Assembly: GCA_020627785.1 (NCBI GenBank)
Contig: JAHDGF010000014.1
Location: forward strand, 1-64,000
Direction of reading: 5' to 3'
Length of the DNA: 64,000 bases
From: Saprospiraceae bacterium
GTDB lineage: Bacteria > Bacteroidota > Bacteroidia > Chitinophagales > Saprospiraceae
Position 1 is the first letter of the stretch. Each line of letters starts with the position of its first letter. The notes under the pieces were generated by a model. That model saw only the letters and a program-made list of their open reading frames with translations, made no database searches and was not told the DNA's origin. The position numbers and the translations under genes were made by a program. Below, one piece after another: positions 55,213 to 62,790 of the stretch.

Positions 55213-55849
55213 ATTCTTTACTTGCAAGAAGTATCTCAACATCTTCAGCTAAACGATTTAGATCTTCTTTAATCAAGCCCGTATAAATGCCTCGAATTCT
55301 TCGATGTCTATCTACTAAGATAAATTTATCTGTGTGTAGGAATTCATCCTCATCTTGTGTGAAGCCAAACTGTTCCTCTGCAAAGTAGGATTCACGGGCA
55401 AGCTTATAAATTTCTTCCTCAGGCCCTGTAACCAATTTCCATCGCTTATAATCTACATTCATATTTTCGGCGTAGAGATTAAGGACATCAACAGAGTCTT
55501 TCCACGGCATGACCGTATGTGAAAGTAGCTGAAAGTCTGGTTGGGTTATGAATTTGTTTTGAAGGCCTTCCATGGCACGGGTCAGTTTAGGGCAGATGCT
55601 CGGGCAGCTGGTGAAGAAAAAGTTGGCAACATAGACCTTGCCGTCCATTTTTGCCTGATCCAGTTTTTTACCTTTGTGATCTGTAAAATTGAAGGGGTCT
55701 ATTGTGTGTATCTTAGAATAATCTGCTGAGTTAATGGGAATCCACTCAGGCCTGTAGTCAGTTGAATTGTAAAAGGGAAGGGTGGAAACCTTGGTTTCAG
55801 TGCAGGATAAAAAAAAGAGAATGATGAGGTAGCTTGATAATTTTTTCAT
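55211..55849 (-). CDS. SCO1/SenC family copper-chaperone lipoprotein
   Basis: From the ATG at 55849 the protein has a lipoprotein signal (IILFFLSC, Cys16) and a thioredoxin fold with the copper-binding CPSIC motif (Cys82, Cys86) and the distal histidine in EFLHTDKFILVD (His172). These are the three Cu ligands of SCO proteins, which load copper into the CuA site of cytochrome oxidase or act as thiol reductases. The longer start at 55867 overlaps the upstream gene. Last of three genes, 1 bp after the MORN-type lipoprotein. The upstream His-rich lipoprotein suggests a copper-handling operon. Confidence 0.92.
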   Translation of the reverse strand: MKKLSSYLIILFFLSCTETKVSTLPFYNSTDYRPEWIPINSADYSKIHTIDPFNFTDHKGKKLDQAKMDGKVYVANFFFTSCPSICPKLTRAMEGLQNKFITQPDFQLLSHTVMPWKDSVDVLNLYAENMNVDYKRWKLVTGPEEEIYKLARESYFAEEQFGFTQDEDEFLHTDKFILVDRHRRIRGIYTGLIKEDLNRLAEDVEILLASKE

Positions 55850-55850
55850 T

Positions 55851-56249
55851 TTAGTTTTTTGGCTCAAAAATTATCGTGTCTAATTCAGGATTTTTTACAA
55901 CTCCATTCATGCAAAAGGATGAAAATAATAAACCATACTTTCGGCCGTCTTTTATGGTAATGTTTTGAAGTACTTTTCCATCAATGGAAAAAAGTTTTTC
56001 ATGAACGACATTTCCCATTTTGTACATTCTTTCTACTTGCAGATTTCCATTTGGAAACCATTCTTGGTGAATGCTATCTTTCTGTCCAGATCGAAAATGT
56101 GTCAAAGAAGCTCTGTTCCCATTTTCGTGGGTGGTCACCTTTGAGGTTATGGGGTCTTTGGAGTAGGATTGGGTAGATGATTCGAAATTGCAGCTACTAG
56201 CCAAGACTAAGGCAATAAGAAGTGGCCATAAATTATTGAAGCTCATCAT
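55851..56249 (-). CDS. Lipoprotein with MORN/YwqK-like repeats
   Basis: From ATG 56249 the protein begins MMSFNNLWPLLIALVLASSC, a lipoprotein signal. The mature part of about 110 residues contains variants of the MORN-like repeat (HENGNRASLTHFRSGQKDSIHQEWFPNGNLQVERMYKMGN; KDGRKYGLLFSSFCMNG). Databases label such proteins as YwqK-family antitoxins. Nothing here supports a toxin-antitoxin role, and the signal peptide argues against it. It lies between the His-rich lipoprotein and SCO genes with gaps of about 60 bp and 1 bp. Function unknown. Confidence 0.7.
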   Translation of the reverse strand: MMSFNNLWPLLIALVLASSCNFESSTQSYSKDPITSKVTTHENGNRASLTHFRSGQKDSIHQEWFPNGNLQVERMYKMGNVVHEKLFSIDGKVLQNITIKDGRKYGLLFSSFCMNGVVKNPELDTIIFEPKN

Positions 56250-56307
56250 ATATAGAATAAATCTATATATAATAAGCTTCAATTCATAACCTCTAAACGT
56301 TATTTTC

Positions 56308-56727
56308 TTATTTCACCTTGAATGAAATGTTTTCGTTGGTTTCAGCTACTCCTTCTTCATGGCCCCAAACTTTCGCCGTAAGGACTAAGTTGGTGCCTTC
56401 CTCTACATCTAATGTAAAGTCATCATGCCATTCATGGTGGCCTGTTGGTACATGTACATGTGGTATTTCGGGCTCGTTATAAATTACTTCTCCGGTTGTT
56501 TCATTCGTGATTTGGACATTGATGTGGTGAATGGTTCCATTATTTTCTTCATCGAAATTTATGTGTAATTCAATGGATTCACCTGCGATTTGGTCATCAC
56601 TGGTCGGAGACATTATCGTAATCGAGTAGGTTGTTTCTTCTTCAGTGTTATGATCCTCTTCTCCATTATTATCGCTACAACTTATTATTAAAAACGGAAT
56701 GAACATCAGCGTCAAAATCCTTAGCAT
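56308..56727 (-). CDS. His-rich Ig-like lipoprotein
   Basis: A 139-residue protein with a lipoprotein signal (MLRILTLMFIPFLIISC, Cys17), an acidic linker (DNNGEEDHNTEEE) and one beta-sandwich domain (YSITIMSPTSDDQIAGESIELHINF ... VLTAKVWGHEEG). The loop HVHVPTGHHEWHDDF holds five His and two Asp in a short stretch, a likely metal site. Its position ahead of a SCO-type copper chaperone suggests copper or another metal as ligand. This is inference. An exact -7 box with a TTG 20 bp further upstream marks it as first gene of the operon. Confidence 0.65.
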   Translation of the reverse strand: MLRILTLMFIPFLIISCSDNNGEEDHNTEEETTYSITIMSPTSDDQIAGESIELHINFDEENNGTIHHINVQITNETTGEVIYNEPEIPHVHVPTGHHEWHDDFTLDVEEGTNLVLTAKVWGHEEGVAETNENISFKVK

Positions 56728-56754
56728 CTTATTGTTTTATTTGAGTAATAGCGG

Positions 56755-56785
56755 CAAACTTAGTTTAGTTGGTAGTAGGATTCAA
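56755..56785 (-). promoter_or_regulatory. Promoter of the SCO operon
   Basis: On the minus strand TTG (56785-56783), a 20-bp spacer and TAAGTTTG (56762-56755) match the Bacteroidota promoter consensus. The box ends 27 bp before the start codon of the His-rich lipoprotein. Confidence 0.6.
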
Positions 56786-56921
56786 GTAAATTCTATAATA
56801 GAAGTCCCTGTTGTGTTCCAAAAAGACAAATAGACTAGTATTTGAAATTATAATGAGAGTAAATTAAGCTCCTCCATTCATGAGCAAACTTCCACTTTGT
56901 TGATTGCGACGCTCCAATGGC

Positions 56922-57617
56922 TTAAAATAATTGACGTGCCATTAATAGAAAGGAGAGAAGGGCAATCGAACAAATGAATACCGTGATTGTAAGTCTACTT
57001 GATCTTTGATGTGAAATTTTATAGTAGATGGAAAATCTTTGAATATCTTTTCTGATCTCTACGAAAATATTTTCTAGAGTTTTGAAAATCCCGTAGGCTA
57101 GTAAAGAAACAAATCCTGACAGTCCCAAAATGATTAAAATTCCTTTATTCATATCTATTGGTAGCAATTCTTTAGCAGTAATAAATATGAGAAAGCTCAT
57201 CAAGTGAATGCCGATAATATGGAGGATGTATCTAGATGAAATGTGCATCGACTCTAGGAAGAGTAATTTGGTCTTTTGGTGTTTTTGGGTGACACCATGA
57301 TATTCTACGCTTCGTTTTTGTTGACTTCTATTTCTCCTCGTTCGGATACTTTCTTCAGGCTCGGTGACAACATTTATGGAATACTCTGATTCCTCAGCTT
57401 TTTTCATTAGCTGCCACCTTTTTAAATCATAAATCGTTCTTGTTTTATTGTTGCTAAGGACCTCATAGGCTTCTGTAATCGCAATGAATTTTTTTGCTGA
57501 TTCAGGTTCTTGATTTTTATCTGGATGATATTTATTTGCAAGAATGTAGTAGTTTTTTTTAATCTCCGATTTGGTGGCCTTTGACTTGACCCCTAATAAA
57601 GAGTAATAATCCAACAT
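56922..57617 (-). CDS. Membrane-bound J-domain protein
   Basis: From the ATG at 57617 the first 65 residues are a DnaJ domain: DYYSLLGVKSKATKSEIKKNYYILANKYHPDKN with the HPD triad at residues 31-33 that stimulates DnaK ATPase. FIAITEAYEVLSNNKTRTIYD follows. After a basic linker (RTRRNRSQQKRS) come three membrane helices (about 120-150, 158-185, 205-230). There is no zinc-finger or C-terminal substrate domain, so it is a DnaK recruiter at the membrane rather than a true DnaJ. The start lies 1 bp past the stop of the amidohydrolase gene, indicating co-transcription. Its client is unknown. Confidence 0.85.
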   Translation of the reverse strand: MLDYYSLLGVKSKATKSEIKKNYYILANKYHPDKNQEPESAKKFIAITEAYEVLSNNKTRTIYDLKRWQLMKKAEESEYSINVVTEPEESIRTRRNRSQQKRSVEYHGVTQKHQKTKLLFLESMHISSRYILHIIGIHLMSFLIFITAKELLPIDMNKGILIILGLSGFVSLLAYGIFKTLENIFVEIRKDIQRFSIYYKISHQRSSRLTITVFICSIALLSFLLMARQLF

Positions 57618-57618
57618 C

Positions 57619-59328
57619 TTATAATTGGTATTTAATTTTACCACCCACTATGGTATATAAAATATTTGCGGAGAGTAATTCTTCGTCACTACAGGTTAAA
57701 AGATTTTTATCGAGAATAACAAAATCCGCATACTTGCCTACATCAATGGATCCTTTTTCATTCTCTTCGAAGCCGGCATAGGCTGGAGCCATGGTGTAGG
57801 AATAAAGTGCTTCTTCTCTAGTCATTCGTTGTTGTGGAATGAATTCCATATCAGGATTTGTTCGCTTTCTCGTGACACTGGCATAAATGCTAGCCATGGG
57901 ATCTACATCTTCTACTGGAGCGTCTGTTCCATTGACCACTACAGCGCCGGCATCTAGTAATGATCGCCAAGCATAAGCTCCTTCTTCTGATCGTTCGTGG
58001 CCGAGTCGCGTTTCCACAAATGGCGCATCAGATGTACAATGAACTCCTTGCATGGAAGCAATGGCTCCAATCGTTTTAAACCTTGGAATGTCATCCGGGT
58101 GTAAGTGCTGAGCATGCTCAACTCTCCATCTGAGGTCTTGAACGGTGTCTCGATTTTTGTAAGCTTCAAAAATATCAAGGGTCAACCGATTGGCCTTGTC
58201 ACCAATGGCGTGTACACACAGCTGCATGTTGTTATCATAAGCGATTTTTGCAATCTTTTCTACCTCCGAAACTTCGGTGGTATTCTGTCCGTAAAATCCT
58301 TCTTTATCTGCATATTCTTCCAACATCCATGCACCGTGCGCTCCCAATGCTCCATCAAGTTCTGACTTCAATGCTCGGCAACTGTAAAAACCATCACCAA
58401 CACCCAACATTCTATAATCGCTGATCTTTCCGTTCAATTCTTCTGCGCTATGTCTTGCCATCACCCAGAGTCTAATATCCAGCTCTCCATTTCTAGCCAT
58501 CTCTTCATACCATTCTAGTTCGTAAAATTTTGAGCCAGCGTCTTGAAAAGAGGTAATGCCTTTTCCGAGCGCTTCACTTTCTGCCAATTTTATAGCTTCC
58601 TTCCAGATTACTTTTCTTTCCGCCTCAGGCATCTCTGCAAGGTAATCTTCATAGGTACGTCTTATAGCAGTCATGGCTCTTTCTTCAAAAACTCCGATGG
58701 CATTTTTGTCTCGGTCTCTAATTATTTTTCCACCATCGGGATCTGGAGTTTCTAAGTTTACACCAGCAAGTTCCATCGCCTTTTCGTTGGCAAAAAGGGA
58801 GTGTCCACTAGCGTGTACCAATATCACTGGATGGTCAGGAGCGATTTCGCTTATGCTGTGGTGTGTTGGATATTTTTGTTCACTTTGTTCTGGAGCCACG
58901 GTGAATTTTTCTTGATGCCAACCTCTCCCATAGATCCAAGCACCTGGCTCAAGGTCTTTAACTTTGGATTCAACCTTGGCTGTGATTTGTTGCCAAGAGG
59001 TGTCTTTTAAGAAGTTTAAATTTTGGATACTTTTACCAAGGCCAGAATAATGGCCGTGACCTTCGATAAAACCTGGCATTAAAAATTGACCCTTTGCGTC
59101 TAATTCTGATGCGACATTTGCGTAAGCGATCTTCAAATCTTCCGCTTTACCTAGAACCACAATCTTTCCATCTTTAACGCCAATGGCATCATATTCCACC
59201 TTCGTGGAACTGACTGGATAGATGTCAGCATTGGTGATGAGCAGGTCTAAAGAGTTATCTGAGCCAGAGCAACCGATAAATAGGAAATAAATCAAAATCA
59301 ATTTCCAACTGTATTCATTAAATTTCAT
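57619..59328 (-). CDS. Amidohydrolase family lipoprotein (YtcJ-like)
   Basis: A 569-residue metal-dependent hydrolase. A lipoprotein signal (ILIYFLFIGC, Cys20) precedes the composite amidohydrolase-3 fold: the metal HxH in FIEGHGHYSGLGKS, HASGHSLFANEKAMELAG, CVHAIGDKANRLTLDIFEAY, VEHAQHLHPDDIPRF and NGTDAPVEDVDP. The C-terminal strand SIDVGKYADFVILDKNLL is typical of this group. YtcJ/AepA-like enzymes hydrolyse amide or cyclic amide bonds of unknown natural substrates. The lipid anchor places it in the periplasm or at the surface. Shares a transcript with the J-domain gene and is divergent from the polyprenyl synthase. Confidence 0.9.
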   Translation of the reverse strand: MKFNEYSWKLILIYFLFIGCSGSDNSLDLLITNADIYPVSSTKVEYDAIGVKDGKIVVLGKAEDLKIAYANVASELDAKGQFLMPGFIEGHGHYSGLGKSIQNLNFLKDTSWQQITAKVESKVKDLEPGAWIYGRGWHQEKFTVAPEQSEQKYPTHHSISEIAPDHPVILVHASGHSLFANEKAMELAGVNLETPDPDGGKIIRDRDKNAIGVFEERAMTAIRRTYEDYLAEMPEAERKVIWKEAIKLAESEALGKGITSFQDAGSKFYELEWYEEMARNGELDIRLWVMARHSAEELNGKISDYRMLGVGDGFYSCRALKSELDGALGAHGAWMLEEYADKEGFYGQNTTEVSEVEKIAKIAYDNNMQLCVHAIGDKANRLTLDIFEAYKNRDTVQDLRWRVEHAQHLHPDDIPRFKTIGAIASMQGVHCTSDAPFVETRLGHERSEEGAYAWRSLLDAGAVVVNGTDAPVEDVDPMASIYASVTRKRTNPDMEFIPQQRMTREEALYSYTMAPAYAGFEENEKGSIDVGKYADFVILDKNLLTCSDEELLSANILYTIVGGKIKYQL

Positions 59329-59337
59329 TGATAAAAA

Positions 59338-59345
59338 TATCTTTG
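59338..59345 (+). promoter_or_regulatory. Candidate -7 box (TATCTTTG) of the polyprenyl synthase gene
   Basis: An exact TAnnTTTG, 19 bp before the ATG at 59365, in the short divergent region shared with the amidohydrolase gene. Confidence 0.55.
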
Positions 59346-59364
59346 AGGCAAGATAACCAACCTT

Positions 59365-60345
59365 ATGCCAAAAAGCATTTTAGAACTACAGAAAAAATAT
59401 CTGGATGCACTGGGCCAACTAAACTACCCAGAGCAGCCGAATAATCTTTATGAGCCAGTAAAGTACCTCTTGGAGCTGGGTGGTAAGCGGATCAGACCAG
59501 TCCTTGTACTGGCAGGTGCTGATATGTTTGATGGCGATTTGGATCGAGCGATGAATATGTCTCATGCGGTAGAATTCTTCCATAATTTTTCTTTGATGCA
59601 CGATGACATTATGGATGATGCTGATCTGCGTAGAGGTTCTCAGACGGTTCATACAAAGTATGATGTTAATACAGCGATTCTTTCCGGGGATGTCATGTTA
59701 ATTTATGCCTACCAATTTATTGAGCAATATGAACCTGAGGTCTTGTCTCAATTGTTTACTCTTTTTAATAAAACTTCTGTTCAAATCTGCGAAGGCCAAC
59801 AACTAGATGTTGATTTTGAGACAAGGGAAGAGGTGGCCATTGATGACTACTTAAAAATGATCACTTACAAAACTGCAGTGCTGTTGGGTGCCTCGTTACA
59901 ATTTGGAGGAATCGTTTCTGGGGCGAGCAAGAAAGACCAGGAGCATTTGTATAATTTTGGTAAGAACATAGGCATAGCTTTTCAGGTTCAAGATGATATT
60001 TTAGATGTCTTTGCAGAGTCGCAGGCTTCTGGAAAAAAGAAGGCAGGTGATATTCTACAAAAGAAGAAAACCTATTTGTATTTAAAATCTTTAGAGATTT
60101 TATCTGAATCACAGAGTGAAAGATTGCGATACTTATTTTCTGATCAGAAAGAGGTGGAGGGTCAATCGTTAATTGATGAAACTTTAGCGCTCTTCAAAGA
60201 TTGTCATGTGAAGGTTTATGCTCAAGAATTGAAAGAAAGTTATCAGCAATTAGGGCTTTCACATTTGCAAATGATTGCAAGGCCAGAAGAGCATAAAGAA
60301 ATCTTGTTGAATTTTGCTGAAAACTTGTTGAACCGGGAGAGCTAA
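59365..60345 (+). CDS. Polyprenyl (geranylgeranyl/farnesyl-type) diphosphate synthase
   Basis: A 326-residue all-helical trans-prenyltransferase of normal size. The first Asp-rich motif is in FSLMHDDIMDDADLRRGSQTVH (DDIMD), the second in FQVQDDILDVFAE (DDILD). GGKRIRPVLVLAGA supplies the IPP-binding lysine and arginines. It condenses isopentenyl diphosphate with allylic primers for quinones, undecaprenol precursors or carotenoids. The residues before the first motif (EFFHNFSLMHDD) are of the short-chain (C15-C20) sort, but chain length is not certain. Its TAA abuts the opposite-strand stop of the metalloprotease gene (TAATTA). Confidence 0.93.
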   Translation: MPKSILELQKKYLDALGQLNYPEQPNNLYEPVKYLLELGGKRIRPVLVLAGADMFDGDLDRAMNMSHAVEFFHNFSLMHDDIMDDADLRRGSQTVHTKYDVNTAILSGDVMLIYAYQFIEQYEPEVLSQLFTLFNKTSVQICEGQQLDVDFETREEVAIDDYLKMITYKTAVLLGASLQFGGIVSGASKKDQEHLYNFGKNIGIAFQVQDDILDVFAESQASGKKKAGDILQKKKTYLYLKSLEILSESQSERLRYLFSDQKEVEGQSLIDETLALFKDCHVKVYAQELKESYQQLGLSHLQMIARPEEHKEILLNFAENLLNRES

Positions 60346-60816
60346 TTATTGAAATAACTCATCGAGTAATTCCTTCCTAGTAAATTCAGAATAATTACTC
60401 ATACACTCCACACCAGTTCCTGGTTCCATAATGCTTAGGCAGGCCCCGGAAGGAGTTGAGGCACTAGTATGATCTCGATCAAGGACGCAATGTCCCAATT
60501 CATGAAACATGACATACTCTTTGCGTAATTCTGAGGCCAGTTTCCAGTATACGGGATCAATATTTATGGCTAAACCATTTCCTGACTGATCTCTATTGCA
60601 TCTACCAAGTACATTGGGGTCTCCGATGTTCTGAAAATTTACTTCTATATCAAGGGAATCTATGTGTAAATCTATGCCTCTCTCATTCGCTTCAAAGATG
60701 AAGGCTTCAACAAAAGGAAGAAGATCCTCATCGATCGGTCCTTTTAATTCATCGGGGTTGCAACCAAAGGTGATTATAAGAAGTGTGCTGGCGAGTATTA
60801 ATAGATATTTAGTCAT
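60346..60816 (-). CDS. Putative zinc metalloprotease lipoprotein
   Basis: From ATG 60816: a lipoprotein signal (YLLILASTLLIITFGC), then a small catalytic domain with HELGHCVLDRDH. This is an HExxH zinc motif with a third His six residues on, one more than the metzincin spacing. Downstream LSIMEPG resembles the Met-turn of metzincins. The mature enzyme is only about 140 residues. Similar small putative metallopeptidases are found in Bacteroidota with no known substrate. It overlaps the end of the membrane-protein gene by 8 bp, so it is co-transcribed with it and probably under the divergent TetR regulator. Confidence 0.75.
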   Translation of the reverse strand: MTKYLLILASTLLIITFGCNPDELKGPIDEDLLPFVEAFIFEANERGIDLHIDSLDIEVNFQNIGDPNVLGRCNRDQSGNGLAINIDPVYWKLASELRKEYVMFHELGHCVLDRDHTSASTPSGACLSIMEPGTGVECMSNYSEFTRKELLDELFQ

Positions 60817-61192
60817 AGATTTCTTGCTTTTCAAATCTAAAAAGAAAATAAGCGATTATCAAAATTAAGAACAGACTAAGGTGCGTAATTGTTGCTCCGA
60901 TGAATGGAATTTGTCCAGCTTGATACATCCCATAAGTATAAAATCCCAGTGCCATATTCAATCCCATCGCTATTAAATAGCTCTTGATGAATAAATTACT
61001 TGATTTTTCTGCCTCCTTTGAAACCAGCATAAGTAGCAGTCCAAAGCAGGAAGCCAAGATTCCGTAAAGCTTAAGGATGGGAATTGCTTTAACATTCTCA
61101 GGACCACCATAATAAAAGGTGGAAGGGTAAAGAAATAGGACGATTCCAGCAACAATTTCTAGGATAGCTGCCAATAATAAGGCTTTTTTCAT
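60809..61192 (-). CDS. Small integral membrane protein (4 helices)
   Basis: A 127-residue protein with four hydrophobic helices (about 4-20, 40-60, 70-90, 100-118) and short polar loops. It is reminiscent of the DUF4345 or DoxX-like small membrane families, but no signature allows assignment. First gene of a two-gene unit with the metalloprotease lipoprotein, and divergent from a TetR regulator with only 47 bp between start codons. That spacing usually means the regulator controls both directions. Confidence 0.7.
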   Translation of the reverse strand: MKKALLLAAILEIVAGIVLFLYPSTFYYGGPENVKAIPILKLYGILASCFGLLLMLVSKEAEKSSNLFIKSYLIAMGLNMALGFYTYGMYQAGQIPFIGATITHLSLFLILIIAYFLFRFEKQEIYD

Positions 61193-61227
61193 AGGTCTAA
61201 TTTACATTTTCAAAGCCGAATAAATTG

Positions 61228-61235
61228 TAAGTTTG
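61228..61235 (+). promoter_or_regulatory. Candidate -7 box (TAAGTTTG) of the TetR gene
   Basis: An exact TAnnTTTG lies 4 bp before the ATG at 61240. If real, the transcript begins at or next to the start codon (leaderless). Confidence 0.45.
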
Positions 61236-61239
61236 TGCC

Positions 61240-61923
61240 ATGAGATTGGAAAAGCGGTTAGAAAAGGAGGCGAGCATAATAGATGCAGCGGAGAAGATTT
61301 TCGAAACAGTAGGGTTTAAAAATGCCAAAATGGAGGATATTGCAGCAGCTGCAGATATTACCAAGGTGACACTCTACTCCTATTTTCAGAGCAAGGAGAA
61401 CCTTTATTTGGCGATAACTTATCGTGCATTGATCCGTTTGAATGAAGGTTTTAATGAGATTATAAAACAGCAATCATCCAATACAGGGATGTCTGCCGTG
61501 CTTGAAATGCACGAATACTTCATGGATTTCTCTTCAACCAATTTTCTATACACGGAAGCCCTTCTTGATTATTTTGAGATGAATCGATCAAGTGCTGCCG
61601 GGGAAGATAAAGCCAAGCTTACAGATGCTGTTCTCGAAAGTCATTTCTATCAAAAGACGCAAGAAATCCAGAATGTTCCTTATAAGCTTTTGGCTCAAGA
61701 AGTAAAACGAGGGCAGACAGATGGTAGCATAGCTTCAAAGATTGATCCCATGCTTTACACACTTCACGCATGGACCGTTTCTCTAGGTTATATCAAGATC
61801 ATTAGTTCTGCAGGAGATAATACACTTTTCAATATTGAATTGAAAGAGTTGTTTAAATTGAACTTACATTTTGCCGAACAGATCCTTTCCGGTAAGGTTG
61901 ATGTGCCAGGGCTCGTGGGGTAA
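61240..61923 (+). CDS. TetR/AcrR family transcriptional regulator
   Basis: A 227-residue regulator. The N-terminal HTH covers about residues 8-55: IIDAAEKIFETVGFKNAKMEDIAAAADITKVTLYSYFQSKENLYLAI, a textbook TetR DNA-binding domain. The ligand-binding helical domain is unremarkable and gives no hint of inducer. The 47-bp divergent spacer to the membrane-protein/metalloprotease operon suggests it represses that operon and itself. Confidence 0.92.
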   Translation: MRLEKRLEKEASIIDAAEKIFETVGFKNAKMEDIAAAADITKVTLYSYFQSKENLYLAITYRALIRLNEGFNEIIKQQSSNTGMSAVLEMHEYFMDFSSTNFLYTEALLDYFEMNRSSAAGEDKAKLTDAVLESHFYQKTQEIQNVPYKLLAQEVKRGQTDGSIASKIDPMLYTLHAWTVSLGYIKIISSAGDNTLFNIELKELFKLNLHFAEQILSGKVDVPGLVG

Positions 61924-61956
61924 TAAGTTTTATATTAAAGGAAAATTTACAATGCT

Positions 61957-62706
61957 TTAAAGGATGTTATTTTGAATCTTCTTTACATTGTTTTCTAAAT
62001 TCTCCCTCTTAATAATCCCAATCTTTAAATCTCCTTTTAATTCAATCATTTCATCAAATTCAATTTCTTCTAATTCTTTTAATTGCTTAGGATTTAAGAT
62101 GTTGAATGGGTGCAACTTTTTAATTTTTCCTTCTTCTATTAAATGTAATTTTGATCTCCATTTATAACCTTCTTTATTAATGGGGAAATACGAGCTGAAA
62201 AGAGTTCTTTTCGGGTACATTTCACTCATGTGACTAAAATCCGGATAACAACTAAATCCATATCCATATTGAAGATTCACAAAAGCCATAAGTTTATTCA
62301 CAATAGCGGGAAGGAACTTGTTTAAATCTACATCCGTTTTTTGAAATCCGATGTAGGCAAATTGTCCTGGCTCGTTTGGTCTTTGGGTGGTAATTCCTGA
62401 ACTTAGGAATATTTTCTCATCATTGATATAAAGCCCTAGGCAGTTCCCAAACCCTTTTTTTTGGAACCTATTTTTTAATGCTTTTTCTCCAATATCTGGA
62501 CTGCCCTTACTGAAGCCATAGCCGGGGCCGCTTATGTAGAATTTAGGATTAGCTGTAGGAAAAGTACCTTTTATTAATTTTTGGAATTCTGTGGTTAGTT
62601 TTTCCTTGTAAGATGGGCTAGGATTTTCAATTTCAAAATCGAAGTAAAAGGCAAGGTGATACCTATTTTCTTTTTGTCTTCTGATAAATCTATGAAATCT
62701 ATTCAT
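61957..62706 (-). CDS. Unrecognised cytoplasmic protein
   Basis: A 249-residue protein with no signal peptide or membrane segment, and Lys- and aromatic-rich. I cannot place it in a family. Features: a beta-hairpin-like start (YHLAFYFDFEIENPSPSYKEKL), glycine-aromatic stretches (FYISGPGYGFSKGSPDIGEKAL; FVNLQYGYGFSCYPDF), and a charged C-terminus. The overall look (an alpha/beta domain of about 250 residues, isolated, AT-rich) resembles polymorphic-toxin immunity proteins, but no toxin gene is adjacent and this is only an impression. Confidence 0.5.
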   Translation of the reverse strand: MNRFHRFIRRQKENRYHLAFYFDFEIENPSPSYKEKLTTEFQKLIKGTFPTANPKFYISGPGYGFSKGSPDIGEKALKNRFQKKGFGNCLGLYINDEKIFLSSGITTQRPNEPGQFAYIGFQKTDVDLNKFLPAIVNKLMAFVNLQYGYGFSCYPDFSHMSEMYPKRTLFSSYFPINKEGYKWRSKLHLIEEGKIKKLHPFNILNPKQLKELEEIEFDEMIELKGDLKIGIIKRENLENNVKKIQNNIL

Positions 62707-62790
62707 CGGTGTCTGTTAGCCCTTGAATATAAATACAAAGACTAGAACAGCAAAAGTTAAAACTAAGATTGTTGGATTTTGGTATTAATG

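Noticed and set aside
55851-56249. A toxin-antitoxin system, suggested by the YwqK-type repeats
   Set aside because: The protein has a lipoprotein signal, lies in a SCO operon, and no toxin gene is near. The label is only a database name for MORN-like repeats.
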